From the NCBI GenBank assembly GCA_011503125.2, contig WWBZ02000051.1:1922001-1986000 (forward strand): a stretch of DNA of 64,000 bases, read 5' to 3'. Shown piece by piece: positions 30,367 to 41,658 of the stretch (positions are counted from its first letter, which is position 1; each line of letters starts with the position of its first letter). The translations under genes were made by a program, and so were the position numbers. Under the pieces are notes generated by a model. It ran no database searches. It was not told the DNA's origin and saw nothing but the letters and a program-made list of their open reading frames with translations. The stretch is from Botryosphaeria dothidea (lineage: Eukaryota; Ascomycota; Dothideomycetes; Botryosphaeriales; Botryosphaeriaceae).

Positions 30367-32757
30367 TTACAACGGCGGCGCATTCGGGTCCTCCATGCAC
30401 TGGTCCACACGCATGAGCTGCTTGCCCGTGCCCTTCGCAATCTGGATAAACTCCCTTAGATACCCAACAGTCGACTCGTACAAGTAGTGCATGACGACAA
30501 GGTTACCGCCCTTGTTGACATCACGCTTGAACGCATCCAGCTGCTTCTCGGGTGTGCTGGTGGTCGCCCACAGCCAATCCTCAACATCGACGCTCCAGTT
30601 GACAATGTACGGGCTGTCATTTCCGGTGGTAGAAGCGAGGCGCTGGCGCATACGTGCACCCTCATTACCGAAGGGCGGGCGGAAGTACGAGTGCTTGGTA
30701 CCGGGCAGTGTCTTGTCGACGGCAGCAATGTCTTGATTGTACTCCCAGTCGATGGCGGTGTAGTCGGGCAGGCCCTCCATCTTGGGATGCGTGTACGAGT
30801 GCAGCGCGATCTGGTGACCAGCCGCGGCCATCTCGTTGTAGACGTTGGACAGGTTGGTGGAGGGGTCGAGCAGCGGCGCACCGACGGTGAAGAAGGTGAC
30901 CTTGATGTTCTCCTCCTTGATGATCTTGAGGACTTCCTGCGCATACTCGGGGGAGCCATCGTCGATGGCGAAGGCGAAGCTGTTGGGCCGCTTGCAGGCG
31001 AAGATGAGGTTGCCGGTGGGCAGCTTGTTGGGGACCTTGAAGCTGGTAGGAACCGAGCTGACGATTTCGATCTTGCTGAGCGTGACCGGATCGGACTTGT
31101 AGAAACCCTTGAGAGCGAGGCCGACGACACGGCCCTTGTTGATATTGAAGTGGCTCATGGGGATGTAAATGTCCGTGGCTGTGGCATAGCGGGCGGCCTC
31201 AATCGAATCCCAGGTCTCCGGGTAGGGCGCGATGGTCTCGTCGCATGCGGAATTGTGCTGCTGCAGAGCAACGGTGAAGGCGTTGGAGCCGCTGTAGGCG
31301 ATGTGCAGGTAGCTCTTGTCGTAGCTGCTCATGTCACGGCAGGTACCGGAGACCTGCGTGTAGAAGGCGTAATCGGCGTCGTCCGACTTGATGGTCAGCT
31401 TGTTGGACCCCCAAGTCAGGGTCATGCCATCATCACCACCGTGCCAATTGCCGAGGGCGTTGGTGTTCTGGTTGGCGAATTGATCGATGACAAGTGCGGA
31501 AGCAGTGCCAGCAGGGGCAGGGACGGTGGAGCTGGGACCAGCCGGGGCAGAAGAGACAGTGGGGACGTATTCACTCGGAGTGTTTCCGCAGTAGAAACCC
31601 ATCGGTCCAAATGTGACGGCCTTAGTGAGCTGAGAGAAAAGAATAGTGGAGATCTTCGAGGTGTCAAGGCCGCTGAACTTGGAGAGAGGAATGCTATAGA
31701 GCTTCTCGGTGCCGTCGAAAGTCCAGCCAAGATCCTTGCTAGAGACAGTGATCTGCTTGGTAGATTCACCACCGCAAGTGGAAACAGAGTCGAGTTCAAC
31801 AGACAGAATGGTTCCGGCGGCAGCCTTGAGCTTCATGGAGATACCACCGTAGGTGTTCTGGGCGTTGGTGCAACCCGTCTGACTGTAGAAGTAGCTGCTG
31901 GTGTCCTTGGGAGTATAGGTGACTCTGTGAGTGCTGGGGTTGACAACGACGGACTGCATGGTACCATCATCAGAGCTTGGCTCCAGCATGGCGTTGTAGT
32001 AAAGGAAAGTCAAGCGAGACTGAGAAACCCAGTCATCGATGACAAGGTTCTTGCACTGGCCAGAGGGAGCAGGTGCATTACTCGTGACCAGAGTGGAGCT
32101 GGGGGCAACGGAGTTAGCGGGCTTAGTGGTCGAGGTAGCAGCTGAGCTGGAAACCGCAGGCTTGGAGGTAGTTCCAGAGGCAGCGCTGCACCCAAACTGG
32201 ATCTGGCCAATTTCCCAGGTGGCAGAGGTGCTCGAAAAGCCACTCCATACAAAGGCGGTCACGGCATTGGCATTGGCACCAGTGAAGGAAGTCAGTGGGA
32301 TGTTGATGGTCTGGGTGGAACCGGTCAGGCCTGAGACGGTATAGTAGTAGCTCTTGTAGGCTGAGGCAGAGCATGCTGTCTTGGTCTGGATCTCCAGGGT
32401 GAAAGAACCGCCAGCAGGGCCCTTAGCAGGGAAAGTGATGGAGTTGTAGCCATTACTGGAGGCAGCCTGGCAGGTAAAGGTCTCGTAGAAGTACGAGTTG
32501 GCCTTAGGCTTGAAGGTGAGCTTGCCATTAGCGGCGGAAACGGAGCTCATTGTCTTGTCATCTGCGCAAAGTCAGTGATGTGTGGGTAGGTAGTGCATTC
32601 GGCACGATTTACCGCTGGTCCAGGAGTTCAGGCTGTTGGAGTTGGAGGACCACTTGGAGAAATTATCGATGACCAGAGGGCCCGAGCAGGCGGCCTGCAC
32701 CTCCCGCGCGCCGGCGAGGAGAGAGGCGGCCCAGGCCAAGATTTCGGTGACACGCAT
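30367..32757 (-). CDS. Secreted polysaccharide (chitin-type) deacetylase with three N-terminal beta modules
   Basis: Exon 1 (32757-32613) encodes a signal peptide (ILAWAASLLAGAREVQA) and the start of module 1; exon 2 (32561-30367) follows a 51 base GT-AG intron. Total 779 aa. Three repeated beta-sandwich-like modules come first, each opening with a VID box (PLVIDNFSKW, NLVIDDWVSQ, ALVIDQFANQ) and about 130-170 residues long, with Ser/Pro linkers between the first ones. The C-terminal NodB domain has the metal site as AIDDGSPE (Asp about 582) and HSYTH (about 635), then RPPFG and a VDVEDW segment. Such enzymes remove acetyl groups from chitin or related glycans at the wall. The TFDDGP box reads AIDDGS, so activity is likely but not certain. 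Confidence 0.88.
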
Positions 32758-34487
32758 GGCGAGCAAAAGCGAGTGGAAGGGTAGCGATCGACGGTGGGAA
32801 GCGAAAGAACGAGGGCCGGAGACCCTCTTTGATATGCGGCTCACAAGCACGAGTGGTGGTGAGGTGACGGTGAGGGGAATGCGGGCAGAAGTCAAGTTAA
32901 AAGGGTCGTGTATGTCGAGTGACGAGCACGGCTAGCTCCTGGGCGTTTTCGCATTTGAGTTTCTATTTACAGGCAGCCCAGAGCTTGGCTTCGGCGTCGG
33001 TGCATCGCATTGCATTGCTCCTCTTGGAAGGGTGCTGAATCGGGCATGCGGCGCGTTTCACGCTGCATCTTTCGCTCGGGCGCCCCTGACGCTACCGCCG
33101 CGAAGAGCAGTGCCAAGCAGCGAGCCGCCTCCACGGCAGATCAGTTGTGATGAGCGGGCGCCCATCACGGCAGCGGCCTGCGGGGATGGCGCGATGGGCA
33201 GCGCCTGTCAGCTCGTACGGCAGGCGACTTCATGTTTTTTGCATTGGCAGCCGTGTAACCGACGCCGATCCAGACAGCAGACGGGCTGCAGCAGCCTCCC
33301 GTATTGGCGCGGGGGCCGCAGGCAGGGAGTGATTGTTTTTCGCCTAAGGACCGTCGTGCGGGGGGCGTGCGCCCGCTGTTTCTGTTTCGACAATCAAGCG
33401 GAAACAGGCGAGTCTTCGGCGGCCGTGGTCACAGATACGAGCGTTGCAAGAAGGTTCGCCGCCCTTCTTGGCTGCCGCGGCAGGTCGTAAAGTGAAGGAG
33501 CGCGATGGCGTGGTTGTGGTCAGAGACTGGCCCGCGAGCACGGCAGTGAGAGCTGGAGGATCGTCTCACGTGCGCTGGTGCCTTGCGCTAGCCCCGCTGC
33601 GGCAACGCTGGCGAGCGGAGTGACCAACTGCAAATTCCCACTGCACCTCCTCCACCGACTCCACCGAAACATCCGCCATCCACTCACCACTCTGCGCGAA
33701 ACACCCCCGGCTGCTTGGCTCAATTTCCTCCGACCCTCTTGCGCCATCCCTTCCCGCTTTGCTCCCGGAAGACGGCACTGGGATCGACCGCTAACCCCAC
33801 CACCCTGCCATTGAATGAACTTCTCTTCTTCTGCTCTCCATATTCTCAGACTTTTGTGTCTTCTTCTAACTGCGTCTTCCTTTGCATCTCTCCGCTGAAA
33901 TTGCCCTTTGCAAGAATCTACTAGCAACATCCAGCTTGCCTTTTATGCAATCTGAAATGCTGTCCATTGGCTTTCTTTGCCGTAGAAAATCGGACCCTTG
34001 CACTCACAGTGCAGTGCGAGTTGCATCTTGTACGAGTCATGTTGCAGCGTAAAGAGAGTGCGGGTTGGGCGTTCAGCTTTGGGCCCTCCACTCATTCACC
34101 TCCGGAAATTCCGCTCGAGCAACTGACCTGAGTCTGCACCCTAGAATCGTCAGATGTGTATGCAACTTCATATTCTGCGGACGAGTACGCGTCGCCACGT
34201 GATTTCCGCCGCTCCTGGGCCCAGACGATGAACAGTGCAAATCTGACCGAAGTTTGCAGGCATATCATTGGCCAGTGCTGTAGGTATTGACGGAATGAGA
34301 CATAGACGTCCAAGTGTTAGTTTGGTATGGCGCTTTTGACTACCTTCGATGGTGCATAAACTTGCTCCGATTACAACCTGTTCTTTGTAACCTCGCTGCT
34401 CTCCAGAAATCTTCCGCATACATTCCACAACCTACTGCTTCACGCCATTGGACATCGCTCCGCCCGTGATTCTATTTACCCAAGAAC
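32758..34487. other. 1.7 kb GC-rich then AT-mixed spacer, no gene recognised
   Basis: Between divergent genes, so it holds both promoters. The middle is GC-rich, which keeps several frames open on both strands by chance; none has family features. The last 500 bases are less GC-rich and end in a C-rich leader before 34488. Confidence 0.4.
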
Positions 34488-36554
34488 ATGACAGCTCGCC
34501 CCAAGGGTATCGACGATATGGAGTACATTGCAACCTATAATACTCGCACCAAATATACCTATCGTACAGGTGCAGGCGGTCTCATCCTCCCGATGACCAA
34601 AGAATATCCTCCATACTCTCTCCCCGTGACCGACTCTACCCTGGCCCCGGCTGTCGATCCGGTGATGAACCTCCCGACCGAACTGGCGGACACGATCTTC
34701 AACTATGTTCTATCACTTGAGGTTCTGGTTAAGGAAAAGGTCCAAGTCCCCGGTGAATCCGCACTGACGATCGAGATCACCTCGGCGGATCGCCGGAACC
34801 TTCAGAATTACCAAAGTTTCCCTGTCCTCAGCTGTATCGGCGTCGTCTCAAAGAGTTGGCGTGCTTTCGTCAAGCGCCACTTATATGATCTCAGCGAGTG
34901 GCAATTCGAGAGGGCCAACTTTGTCAAGAAACTCTTCAATCCGCTGGAGTGTCGTCATCTGAGTAGCCGTCCCCGAAAGGTTGCCCAGCCTTTGCTGTAT
35001 CCGGAACAGAACAACCACCTGTTGTTCGAGAATCTCAAACCGACAGTCTTCCGCATCCGCAGGATTCGTCTGCTGAATGCGCAGATTCTGAACCTAAAGA
35101 TTGCCCTGAAGCATCTCCGTCCGCTGGATAACCTTTGCCGCATCTCCATCGATCGCAACATGTTACAAAAGCTCCAGTCAAAGACCAAAGGCTATTTCTC
35201 GACCTACCTCTCTGATGATCGAATTGACCCCCGCTTCAAAGATGATATGCCTCTTCTCAGCTATGATTATCCCGTCCTCATTATTTCGCAAGACTCGCCC
35301 GATCTCAAGAAGCTCTGCGACGGCCTTTTCGAAACCTGGGAGATTCTCTTGGGTAAACACAAGGATGAGGACATCCGGGATCGCATGTTTCGGGTCGATG
35401 TAGGTCGCTCGCTCTTCTTTGTGAAGATCCCTACCCGCCATGGCTGGGTTAGCCAATTGCCTGGGGTCGAGGAGTATGTTCAGCTTTACAAGCGTCTCAG
35501 CTTGCCCCAGTATGTGCGAGAAGAGTTGAAGAAACGTGCGGACGCTTCCAGAGAGATCGCCCTCAAGGAGAAGCTACCAACTTTGGTCAGGAAGTTAAAA
35601 AAGCTACAAAGAGATTTTGAAGTCATCAAGAGGAGCCAGGAGCTTTATTCCAAGCACTTGTCTTCAATTGAAGAGAAGCACGAAATTTGCAGGGATAGCA
35701 TTAATGCGCTATTAGCGCGGCTGCGCGAGTTCAAACACCTCTTCGGCCTTGAGAATCACCCAGCACCCCAGCAACCGCTGGCGCCGAAGAGAAAGCACCA
35801 TGACACTTCTCTCTCTCAGCAAGTCAAGCGCACTAAGAAGACCGTCGATTCTGGTGCTGCTCATGTTCCTGCGGCCATTCCTGCGGCCATTCCTGCTCAT
35901 AGCGCAGTTTTCGGCGCTTATCCCGCCTCGAGTGCTCATTTCTCCCACCCTTTCACCAATGATGCTATCAACAGCTTTAATACTGAGCAACAGATGGCTC
36001 TGGCTTCCGGGAATCACTTCTTCTCTCCTGGAAACGCGGCTTTCACCACTGGAGATGCGACCTTCACTCCTGCAAACACGCCTGCATTCGCGCCTCTGCA
36101 GCAATTCACATTTCGACAGAATCCACCCGCGCTCACCCGTGCGCTCGACAACGTACCGATCACAGGTCCTTTTATAGCCTCATTCGGCGGTGGGGAGGGG
36201 ATTCCCAATGCCATTCCAGATTTCGTTCAGCATAATACCGCCGGTTTCTTTGCTGACCAGCAATCTACTCAGCCCCAGTATCACCAGACCCAGCCTCCAC
36301 CGACTACTTCTCAAGCTTCTGGTCAGGCGACTGACTTCTTTTGGCCCATTGGCCCTGCTTTGAACAATACTAATTACAACCTTGCCGCCAATATGCCGTA
36401 CATGTCCGGACCCGCTGTGCCCCCGGCTCCCTTCCCTGCGTATAACCACTCCAATGAACGCATGAATAGCAACGCCTTTGATACCGCTGGTTATGCGCAT
36501 AACAGATTCGGTAACTCGACGTCGTATACCAGGAACAATGGCGAAAACGAGTAA
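34488..36554 (+). CDS. F-box-like protein with coiled coil and low-complexity tail
   Basis: 688 aa in one frame. Residues about 60-130 fit an F-box: MNLPTELADTIFNYVL, then VLSCIGVVSKSWRAFV, the Leu-Pro opening and later Trp. F-box proteins recruit substrates to SCF ubiquitin ligases. The region about 130-335 is mixed alpha/beta without a recognised repeat. A charged coiled coil follows (about 340-425: LVRKLKKLQRDFEVIK and neighbours). The last 240 residues are rich in Pro, Ala, Asn, Gln and Phe, including the repeat AAIPAAIPA, and look disordered. No LRR or WD repeats, so the substrate part is unknown. The F-box call is from pattern only. Confidence 0.65.
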   Translation: MTARPKGIDDMEYIATYNTRTKYTYRTGAGGLILPMTKEYPPYSLPVTDSTLAPAVDPVMNLPTELADTIFNYVLSLEVLVKEKVQVPGESALTIEITSADRRNLQNYQSFPVLSCIGVVSKSWRAFVKRHLYDLSEWQFERANFVKKLFNPLECRHLSSRPRKVAQPLLYPEQNNHLLFENLKPTVFRIRRIRLLNAQILNLKIALKHLRPLDNLCRISIDRNMLQKLQSKTKGYFSTYLSDDRIDPRFKDDMPLLSYDYPVLIISQDSPDLKKLCDGLFETWEILLGKHKDEDIRDRMFRVDVGRSLFFVKIPTRHGWVSQLPGVEEYVQLYKRLSLPQYVREELKKRADASREIALKEKLPTLVRKLKKLQRDFEVIKRSQELYSKHLSSIEEKHEICRDSINALLARLREFKHLFGLENHPAPQQPLAPKRKHHDTSLSQQVKRTKKTVDSGAAHVPAAIPAAIPAHSAVFGAYPASSAHFSHPFTNDAINSFNTEQQMALASGNHFFSPGNAAFTTGDATFTPANTPAFAPLQQFTFRQNPPALTRALDNVPITGPFIASFGGGEGIPNAIPDFVQHNTAGFFADQQSTQPQYHQTQPPPTTSQASGQATDFFWPIGPALNNTNYNLAANMPYMSGPAVPPAPFPAYNHSNERMNSNAFDTAGYAHNRFGNSTSYTRNNGENE

Positions 36555-37130
36555 CCTGCTGGCTCCGATTGCCAGGTCTGTGGCCATGTTGGTGAGTAGT
36601 CCTCATCGAATTCCCTCAATACCTCTGATACTCCTCATAGGCATCGCTTGAGTCAGCAAAGAGCGTCTCATGCTGCCGTCTCCTGCCAGGGGATCCTCGA
36701 AGTCAGCATTACCATCTTCGCTCTCTCCGTCCATACATGACGGAGGGTCCCCCGGTTCTTTTTGAGTACTTTTCAAATTTTGTTTGCCTTGCACAGCGTC
36801 TTCTTTTTTTCTCCTGCTTGTCTGCTTCCAAACATTTGGGCCCTACCAAGCGTTTTTTTTTTGTTCCTTGCATGTGTCATCAGTACGCAGTCTCGAAATC
36901 TTTCCATGTCATTACTGGGACTGGAATTGATAGCGTCCGTAGGGAAATATATTTTTAGAAGACTTTCGAACGCAGTTTAATGTGATCATGTGGACCGCAG
37001 CGCTTATACACGTTCCTCGTTTCAAGAACTTTAGAGCTATGAAGGGGTCGTGCTCGTGTCCATGTGGAGAGGTTTTACCAGAGACATCTGGAACGAGCCA
37101 TCGCCTCCTCGAAAAGATCCAAAAATCCAC
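36555..37130. other. Convergent 3' spacer with T-rich tracts
   Basis: Contains the 3' UTR of the F-box-like gene, with several T-runs (36803, 36850), and that of the oxidoreductase on the other strand. No coding frame is convincing. Confidence 0.4.
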
Positions 37131-38656
37131 TCACTCCGTGAGATTCACAGGGGTTCCGCCATTCTCTCCACTCTTCAACATCGCTTCGAGCTGCAAGGTG
37201 AAACGTCAATCAGCAACTCTTCCCACAACCACGAAATAGAAGAAGAAAAAGAAAACCAAGAGGGACACTTACAATCTCCAAATCCCTCAACGCCTCCCGC
37301 GGACTCTGCCTCGCATCCAACTCCCCAACACCGCCGCCCCTCACCAGCGCCTCCGCCCACACCCCCACCTCCTGGGGCACCCCCGTCCCGCCTCTCGCCG
37401 CCTCCGCAAACTCGACCCGCTCCTCCTCCACTCCCCTGTCCTTCGCCGCCGCCCCGGTCCTCGTCACCACCACGCTATGGCCCCTCCCGCCGCCCTCCGG
37501 TGCCCCGATCAGCGCGCCCCGCCCCACCGCCACCGACCCCCTCTCGCACGACACGCGCCACTCGATGGCGAACGGGTGCGTGGTGCCGAAGGACACGGAG
37601 ACGTGCCCGGCGGCGCCGCTGGACAGGCGCACGATGGCGTCGAGCGTGTCGACGGGCGGCAGGTGCGGCTGGAGCTGCGACGTGAAGGCGGCGAGGGTGG
37701 TCGGGTGGGTGGGCGGCGACGCCGAGGCGAGCAGGAGGCGGGTGGCGGCGACGAAGTGGACGCCGCCGTCGAGCAGGAAGCCGCCCTGGAAGGACGGGGT
37801 TTTGCGCCAGGACGTCTCTGTTTTGGGCGGGGAGAGTCAGCGAGTGTGGGGAAGGAGGGGTTGGCGGCGGTTTCGTCTACGCTGGTATTTGGAGCCGTCG
37901 GCCATGAGGAGCTGGATCTTGGCGCTGAAGTTGAGCACTCGCCCCAGCGTCGCGACCTGCGCGACTGCATGCTGGATCGGCGACATGAAGCGGAAGTTCT
38001 CGGCCACGCCCCAGCTGACGGCTTTGGGGTCGACGGCGCCGCTGCGCTCGTACCATTCCAGCAGGGCGCGGGCGGAGGCCATGTCTGGGGCAATGGGCTT
38101 CTCGGACAGCACGTGCTTGCCGGTGGCCAGCGCTGCTTTGATATAGGCGGGCTGCGCGGGGATCGGGAGGCTGGATTGCGTGGTTAGGGGCTGCGTAAGG
38201 AGACTTGGGGCTGAGGAATGGAGGTTGTTTCTTTTTTTTTTTAAAAAAAAAAACCCCCCCTCTTTGTCCTGACTTGTTTTGCATAGAGTCGGAGTGAAAT
38301 TGCCTACGCTATTATCACACCCCTGATGTCCGGACGGGCCAAGAGGTCAGAGAGGGCCTTGCCTCCACCGGCATCTTCGCTGTACAGGTCAACTCCGGGG
38401 AGGTCGGTAGCCAACGCTTGCGCTGACTCCAGAGAGCGCGAAAATAGCGCTTTGAGAGCCAGAGATGGCGTGGCTTGGACAGCAGGCTACTACTTATTAG
38501 CATTACCGAGCACTTTCGATTTGAGGGTAGAGCAGAAGCTTACGAGATGCTCTTCGCGAACGAAGATGCCTGTTGCGAAAAACTACATCAGTGAGTGCGC
38601 ACCTTCGAGCTCTGGTGGCGCCTACCGCTTCCGATAATCGCAATACCGACCGTCAT
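37131..38656 (-). CDS. Gfo/Idh/MocA-family NAD(P)-dependent oxidoreductase, six exons
   Basis: Exons 38656-38626, 38569-38544, 38486-38308, 38170-37881, 37817-37273 and 37190-37131 join in frame to 376 aa. The start MTVGIAIIGSG is the nucleotide-binding Gly motif, rejoined only after splicing (GSG|IFVREEHL). VIIALPIPAQPAYIKAAL leads to the family signature LSEKPIAP (catalytic-site Lys). FLLDGGVHFVAATRLLL is the conserved His-containing segment of the C-terminal domain. The ending EAMLKSGENGG is typical of the family. These enzymes oxidise or reduce sugars and related compounds; the substrate is unknown. Exons are small at the 5' end, and intron 3 (137 bases) contains a T11-A11-C7 homopolymer block. 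Exon 5 is very GC-rich. Confidence 0.88.
38232..38260. repeat. T11-A11-C7 homopolymer block
   Basis: Three homopolymers in a row inside intron 3 of the oxidoreductase. The T and A runs form a perfect inverted repeat. Such blocks are prone to slippage and to assembly error, so lengths are uncertain. Confidence 0.7.
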
Positions 38657-39683
38657 CTTAGTTGGAATATCTATCACACTGGTGAGCTTAGAAGATGTCT
38701 TGCAGAGGTTGTTCGTTCGCACTCATGGCCGGAGGTGGTCGATGGATAAGAGAAGCTTGCCCACACCCGCTCCCGCAAGGTGGGGAAGCTGGAATAGACG
38801 TTGCCGATTTTATAGGCACATAGCGCCTCTACGTGCGGCAGTTATTTGCCTCTCTACAATCTCCGGGTAAATTTCCGGGTCAATGCACGCCATGCTTCAT
38901 GCCGTCAGCAGCCGAAGCGGCGACCCTCTGACCGGTGCTGATCTGGCCAGTGAAGGAGACCTCACGTCATCAAGAGCTTTGATTAAGCTACAGCTAGACG
39001 AAATCCTTCGAGCATAATACTATAGACTAATTCGTGGTTGGCAATTACTTGATCAGGAGCGTCTGCGTCCATACTGCCCATCTGACCTCTATCTGGAAGA
39101 TAGATTCTTGTCAGGGTCTCCGTAAGTGTGGGGTAATATTGAGTACGTTAAATTCAGTGACAATATTGATGGATGCGGGTGATACGTTGCTCCTACTACG
39201 TTTTGATTTAGAGGCTATAATACGGTCCAGGTTGTTATGACTGTCTCTACACCTGTGAGTCTCCGTGGCTCTCCGGCAGATCCTTGCCATCGCCTCCATA
39301 CAAGTCCCCTGCATTGACCTAACATGGACTGGTTCGCTTGTTAATAGGAAAATGTGGCCACACTTACTTAAATACATGTTGCTTCACAGAATGGAAGCCT
39401 CACTGTACTGGACAGTGGGGTGCAGCCGATTCAAGATGCGCGTGCTGAGTTTGATGCAGAAAACTTTCTTGTTCGCTTTGTGTCTGATCATCCTATCGCT
39501 CTCAGGATTGCTTCATCTGCCATTTCTTTTGCCTTCTCCGTCTTTCTTGCTTGTGCACCATCGTCTCTCTTTTACCCGACCGTCTCGTCTTCCACCACGT
39601 CGCATCGATTCTTCCGTGCCCCACCGCGCAGACTCTTCCTGCTTCGATACTACGTAACTAAATGTCCCTTTTACCTTCCCAGT
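38657..39683. other. Divergent spacer with promoter of the RING gene
   Basis: About 1 kb. The last 200 bases before 39684 are pyrimidine-rich (runs of TCTTC and CCGTC), a typical fungal promoter/leader. Nothing else recognised. Confidence 0.35.
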
Positions 39684-40917
39684 ATGCCGAAGCCCATGTT
39701 GTCCGCGAAGGTGTCTACAGCTGGCCTCTTGCACGCTGCAACTGTCAACGAAATCCAAGCGCTTAGGAGCGACAACAGCGTCGTCTGTCCCATATGCTGG
39801 AGGGTATTTCTCGAAGTTCATCTTCATAACCTGAGCATGCACAGTTCTAATACCAAGGTCATCAAAAATGGGTATGTTTCTGGATCGGCAACGTTACCTG
39901 TCGCGCCCGCAGAGGGCAATTCTGCTCAGGCCAGCCACGGTGGTATCAACCAACTTTTCCAAGGCGCACAGCTTGATGTTTCGTAGGAATCCAATTGAGC
40001 CCGATCAATAAATGTATTGATCGCATCAACAGACAACCCGCCGCGACGGCTGATCACAACGATGAACTTTGGTGCCGCAATCCCGTCACCCTCAACTGCG
40101 GTCACACGTTCGGCATGGGTTGCATATCTGAGTGGGTAGACTCTTTCGCGAGCAAGCCTCGGAAAACAAATTGCCCCTACTGCCGCTCCCGCGTCTTCCC
40201 TCCAAGGCACACCGAGGAGCTACACCTGTATTCGGATACTGTTGGGAGGAACATGGTCTGATTGAACCAAGGGTCAACACCGAGAATTTGTTATATAGCT
40301 ACTATATAAGAGGGGCCGGGTCACCTACCCTCCTCCTCCTCCTCATGCCAATCTACGGTGAACTTTACTCCCTATACAAACAACCCACTTATTCGACAGA
40401 TACATATGATTGCGCCAGGCTCGCCGCGGCCTCCCAGCACATCTGCTTCACCTCGTACGGCATGAGCGCGCTCGATCTGGCCCGCGCGGGCGACATAGTG
40501 ACCAAGATGGTGTGGCACAACCACAGGGAAAGCGGAAAAACACCTCTCGACGCCCTTTCGCGGCGCCAGCGCCGACAGTACCGGGATCTCGCCGACAACT
40601 TCGAATCTGCTCTCACCATCGTCTATGCTCTGCGTTGCCGGAGGCAGGGTATCCCCGCTTTTACGGATGTTCCGGTCAAAGCCCACATTGAGGCGCCGGT
40701 CGAGGAAATAAAGGTCAGCACCTGGCTAGAGGTGTATGACAAGAAGTAGGTTCGCACGGCCGTGGAAGAGGGACCACACGTGGCTAGGCTCCAGGATGGG
40801 ATGGTCACACGAAAGCAGATGGAAGTGATTTTCCGCGCACCGGCATGGCGTGAGTATGAGAAGATGATCAAGATGACAATCGGCTACTTCATCATCAAGA
40901 GCCAACAGTCCCGTTGA
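39684..40917 (+). pseudogene. RING-type zinc-finger gene interrupted by a solo LTR
   Basis: Exon 1 (39684-39982) encodes CPICWRVF; a 50 base intron (GTAGGA...CAACAG, phase 2) leads to exon 2 at 40033 with NCGHTFGMGCISEW and NCPYCRSRVF, the C-terminal half of a RING. The fifth zinc ligand is Gly (HTFG) rather than Cys, and CPIC lies unusually far upstream, so it may be a divergent RING or ubiquitin-ligase-like finger. The solo LTR (40240-40398) sits after LHLYSD. Removing the LTR and one GATAC copy restores the frame into TYDCARLAAASQHICF and on to a helical C-terminal part. A TAG at 40747-40749 stops the frame, after which the same frame runs to TGA at 40915-40917. A 36 base intron across the TAG is possible in phase but very short. 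Confidence 0.75.
40240..40398 (+). repeat. Solo LTR, copia family C, inside the RING gene
   Basis: 159 bp, TGTTGGGAGG...ATTCGACA, with internal TATA box (CTACTATATAAGAGG). A perfect 5 bp target duplication GATAC flanks it (40235-40239, 40399-40403). It is related to the copy at 55551 and more distantly to family A. Confidence 0.93.
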
Positions 40918-41658
40918 GGTCGGAGAAGCGGAAGTTTGACGCAAGTGAGCAGGTAGGATCCGAGGAGTCTAGATTTCAGCGAGAAGCACGTCTCTCCCGA
41001 CTGGCGGTTTATCCCCGTTGATAAGCCAGTGCGAGTTCAAGCTCCAGGTAGAAATGAGTACTTTTGACGTTCGGGGATGATCAAGGGGAGATTGTTACCA
41101 CGCATTAATAATTGCACGTACATAGCCTAGTGTTAATGAGAATGTTCAAGCTTAAGTCGGAGCGGGTGAATGCACCCTGTTACGATGAAAGGTTGTAGGG
41201 CAAAGAGTAGCAAAACAATTGAGCAAAACGAGTCTCTACTTTATTGCCGTGGGAATTTAATTGACAACAGCCATTAGAATGAACATTCGCCTTTGCACGT
41301 GAATAAACCTCCGCGTCCAGTGTCTGGATTACTATTTCCATACCGTTGCCATACAAATAGATTCCACTAGAGCGCTCGCTGATAGTTCCAAACTAAGGTC
41401 TCATGATGGGCAGAGCACAGGTCAGGCCGGAAGGATGTTGTGAAATTGGAATCCGGCGCTGACCGTGCCTATCCGCTTCAAGGTAGTGGTAGCCGGGATT
41501 GGCGCTCCGGCATAAAACCCGCCCGGAAGTAAACCCGCCGAGCTCTACACTTCAATGTTTCCACTGCCAGGGCATCGTGCGAAGGAGCCCGGTAAAAAAC
41601 CCATCACCGGCATCACAGATTTTTTTTTTCACGCCAGCGCCCCAAAGGGAAGGAGACG
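40918..41658. other. Spacer and promoter of the transcription factor
   Basis: No coding frame is convincing. Just before 41659 lie a T9 run and purine-rich sequence. A frame starting at 41499 overlaps the factor's first exon out of frame and is a shadow. Confidence 0.35.

Noticed and set aside
30487..32145. 552-codon open frame on the plus strand
   Set aside because: It lies opposite the deacetylase, whose GC-rich third positions keep the antisense frame open. The encoded chain has no family features.
33032..33490. Frames in the GC-rich spacer
   Set aside because: Overlapping frames on both strands with no motif; explained by GC content.
37477..38187. Plus-strand open frame of 236 codons
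   Set aside because: Antisense of the GC-rich oxidoreductase exons; the minus-strand model has family motifs and clean splice sites.
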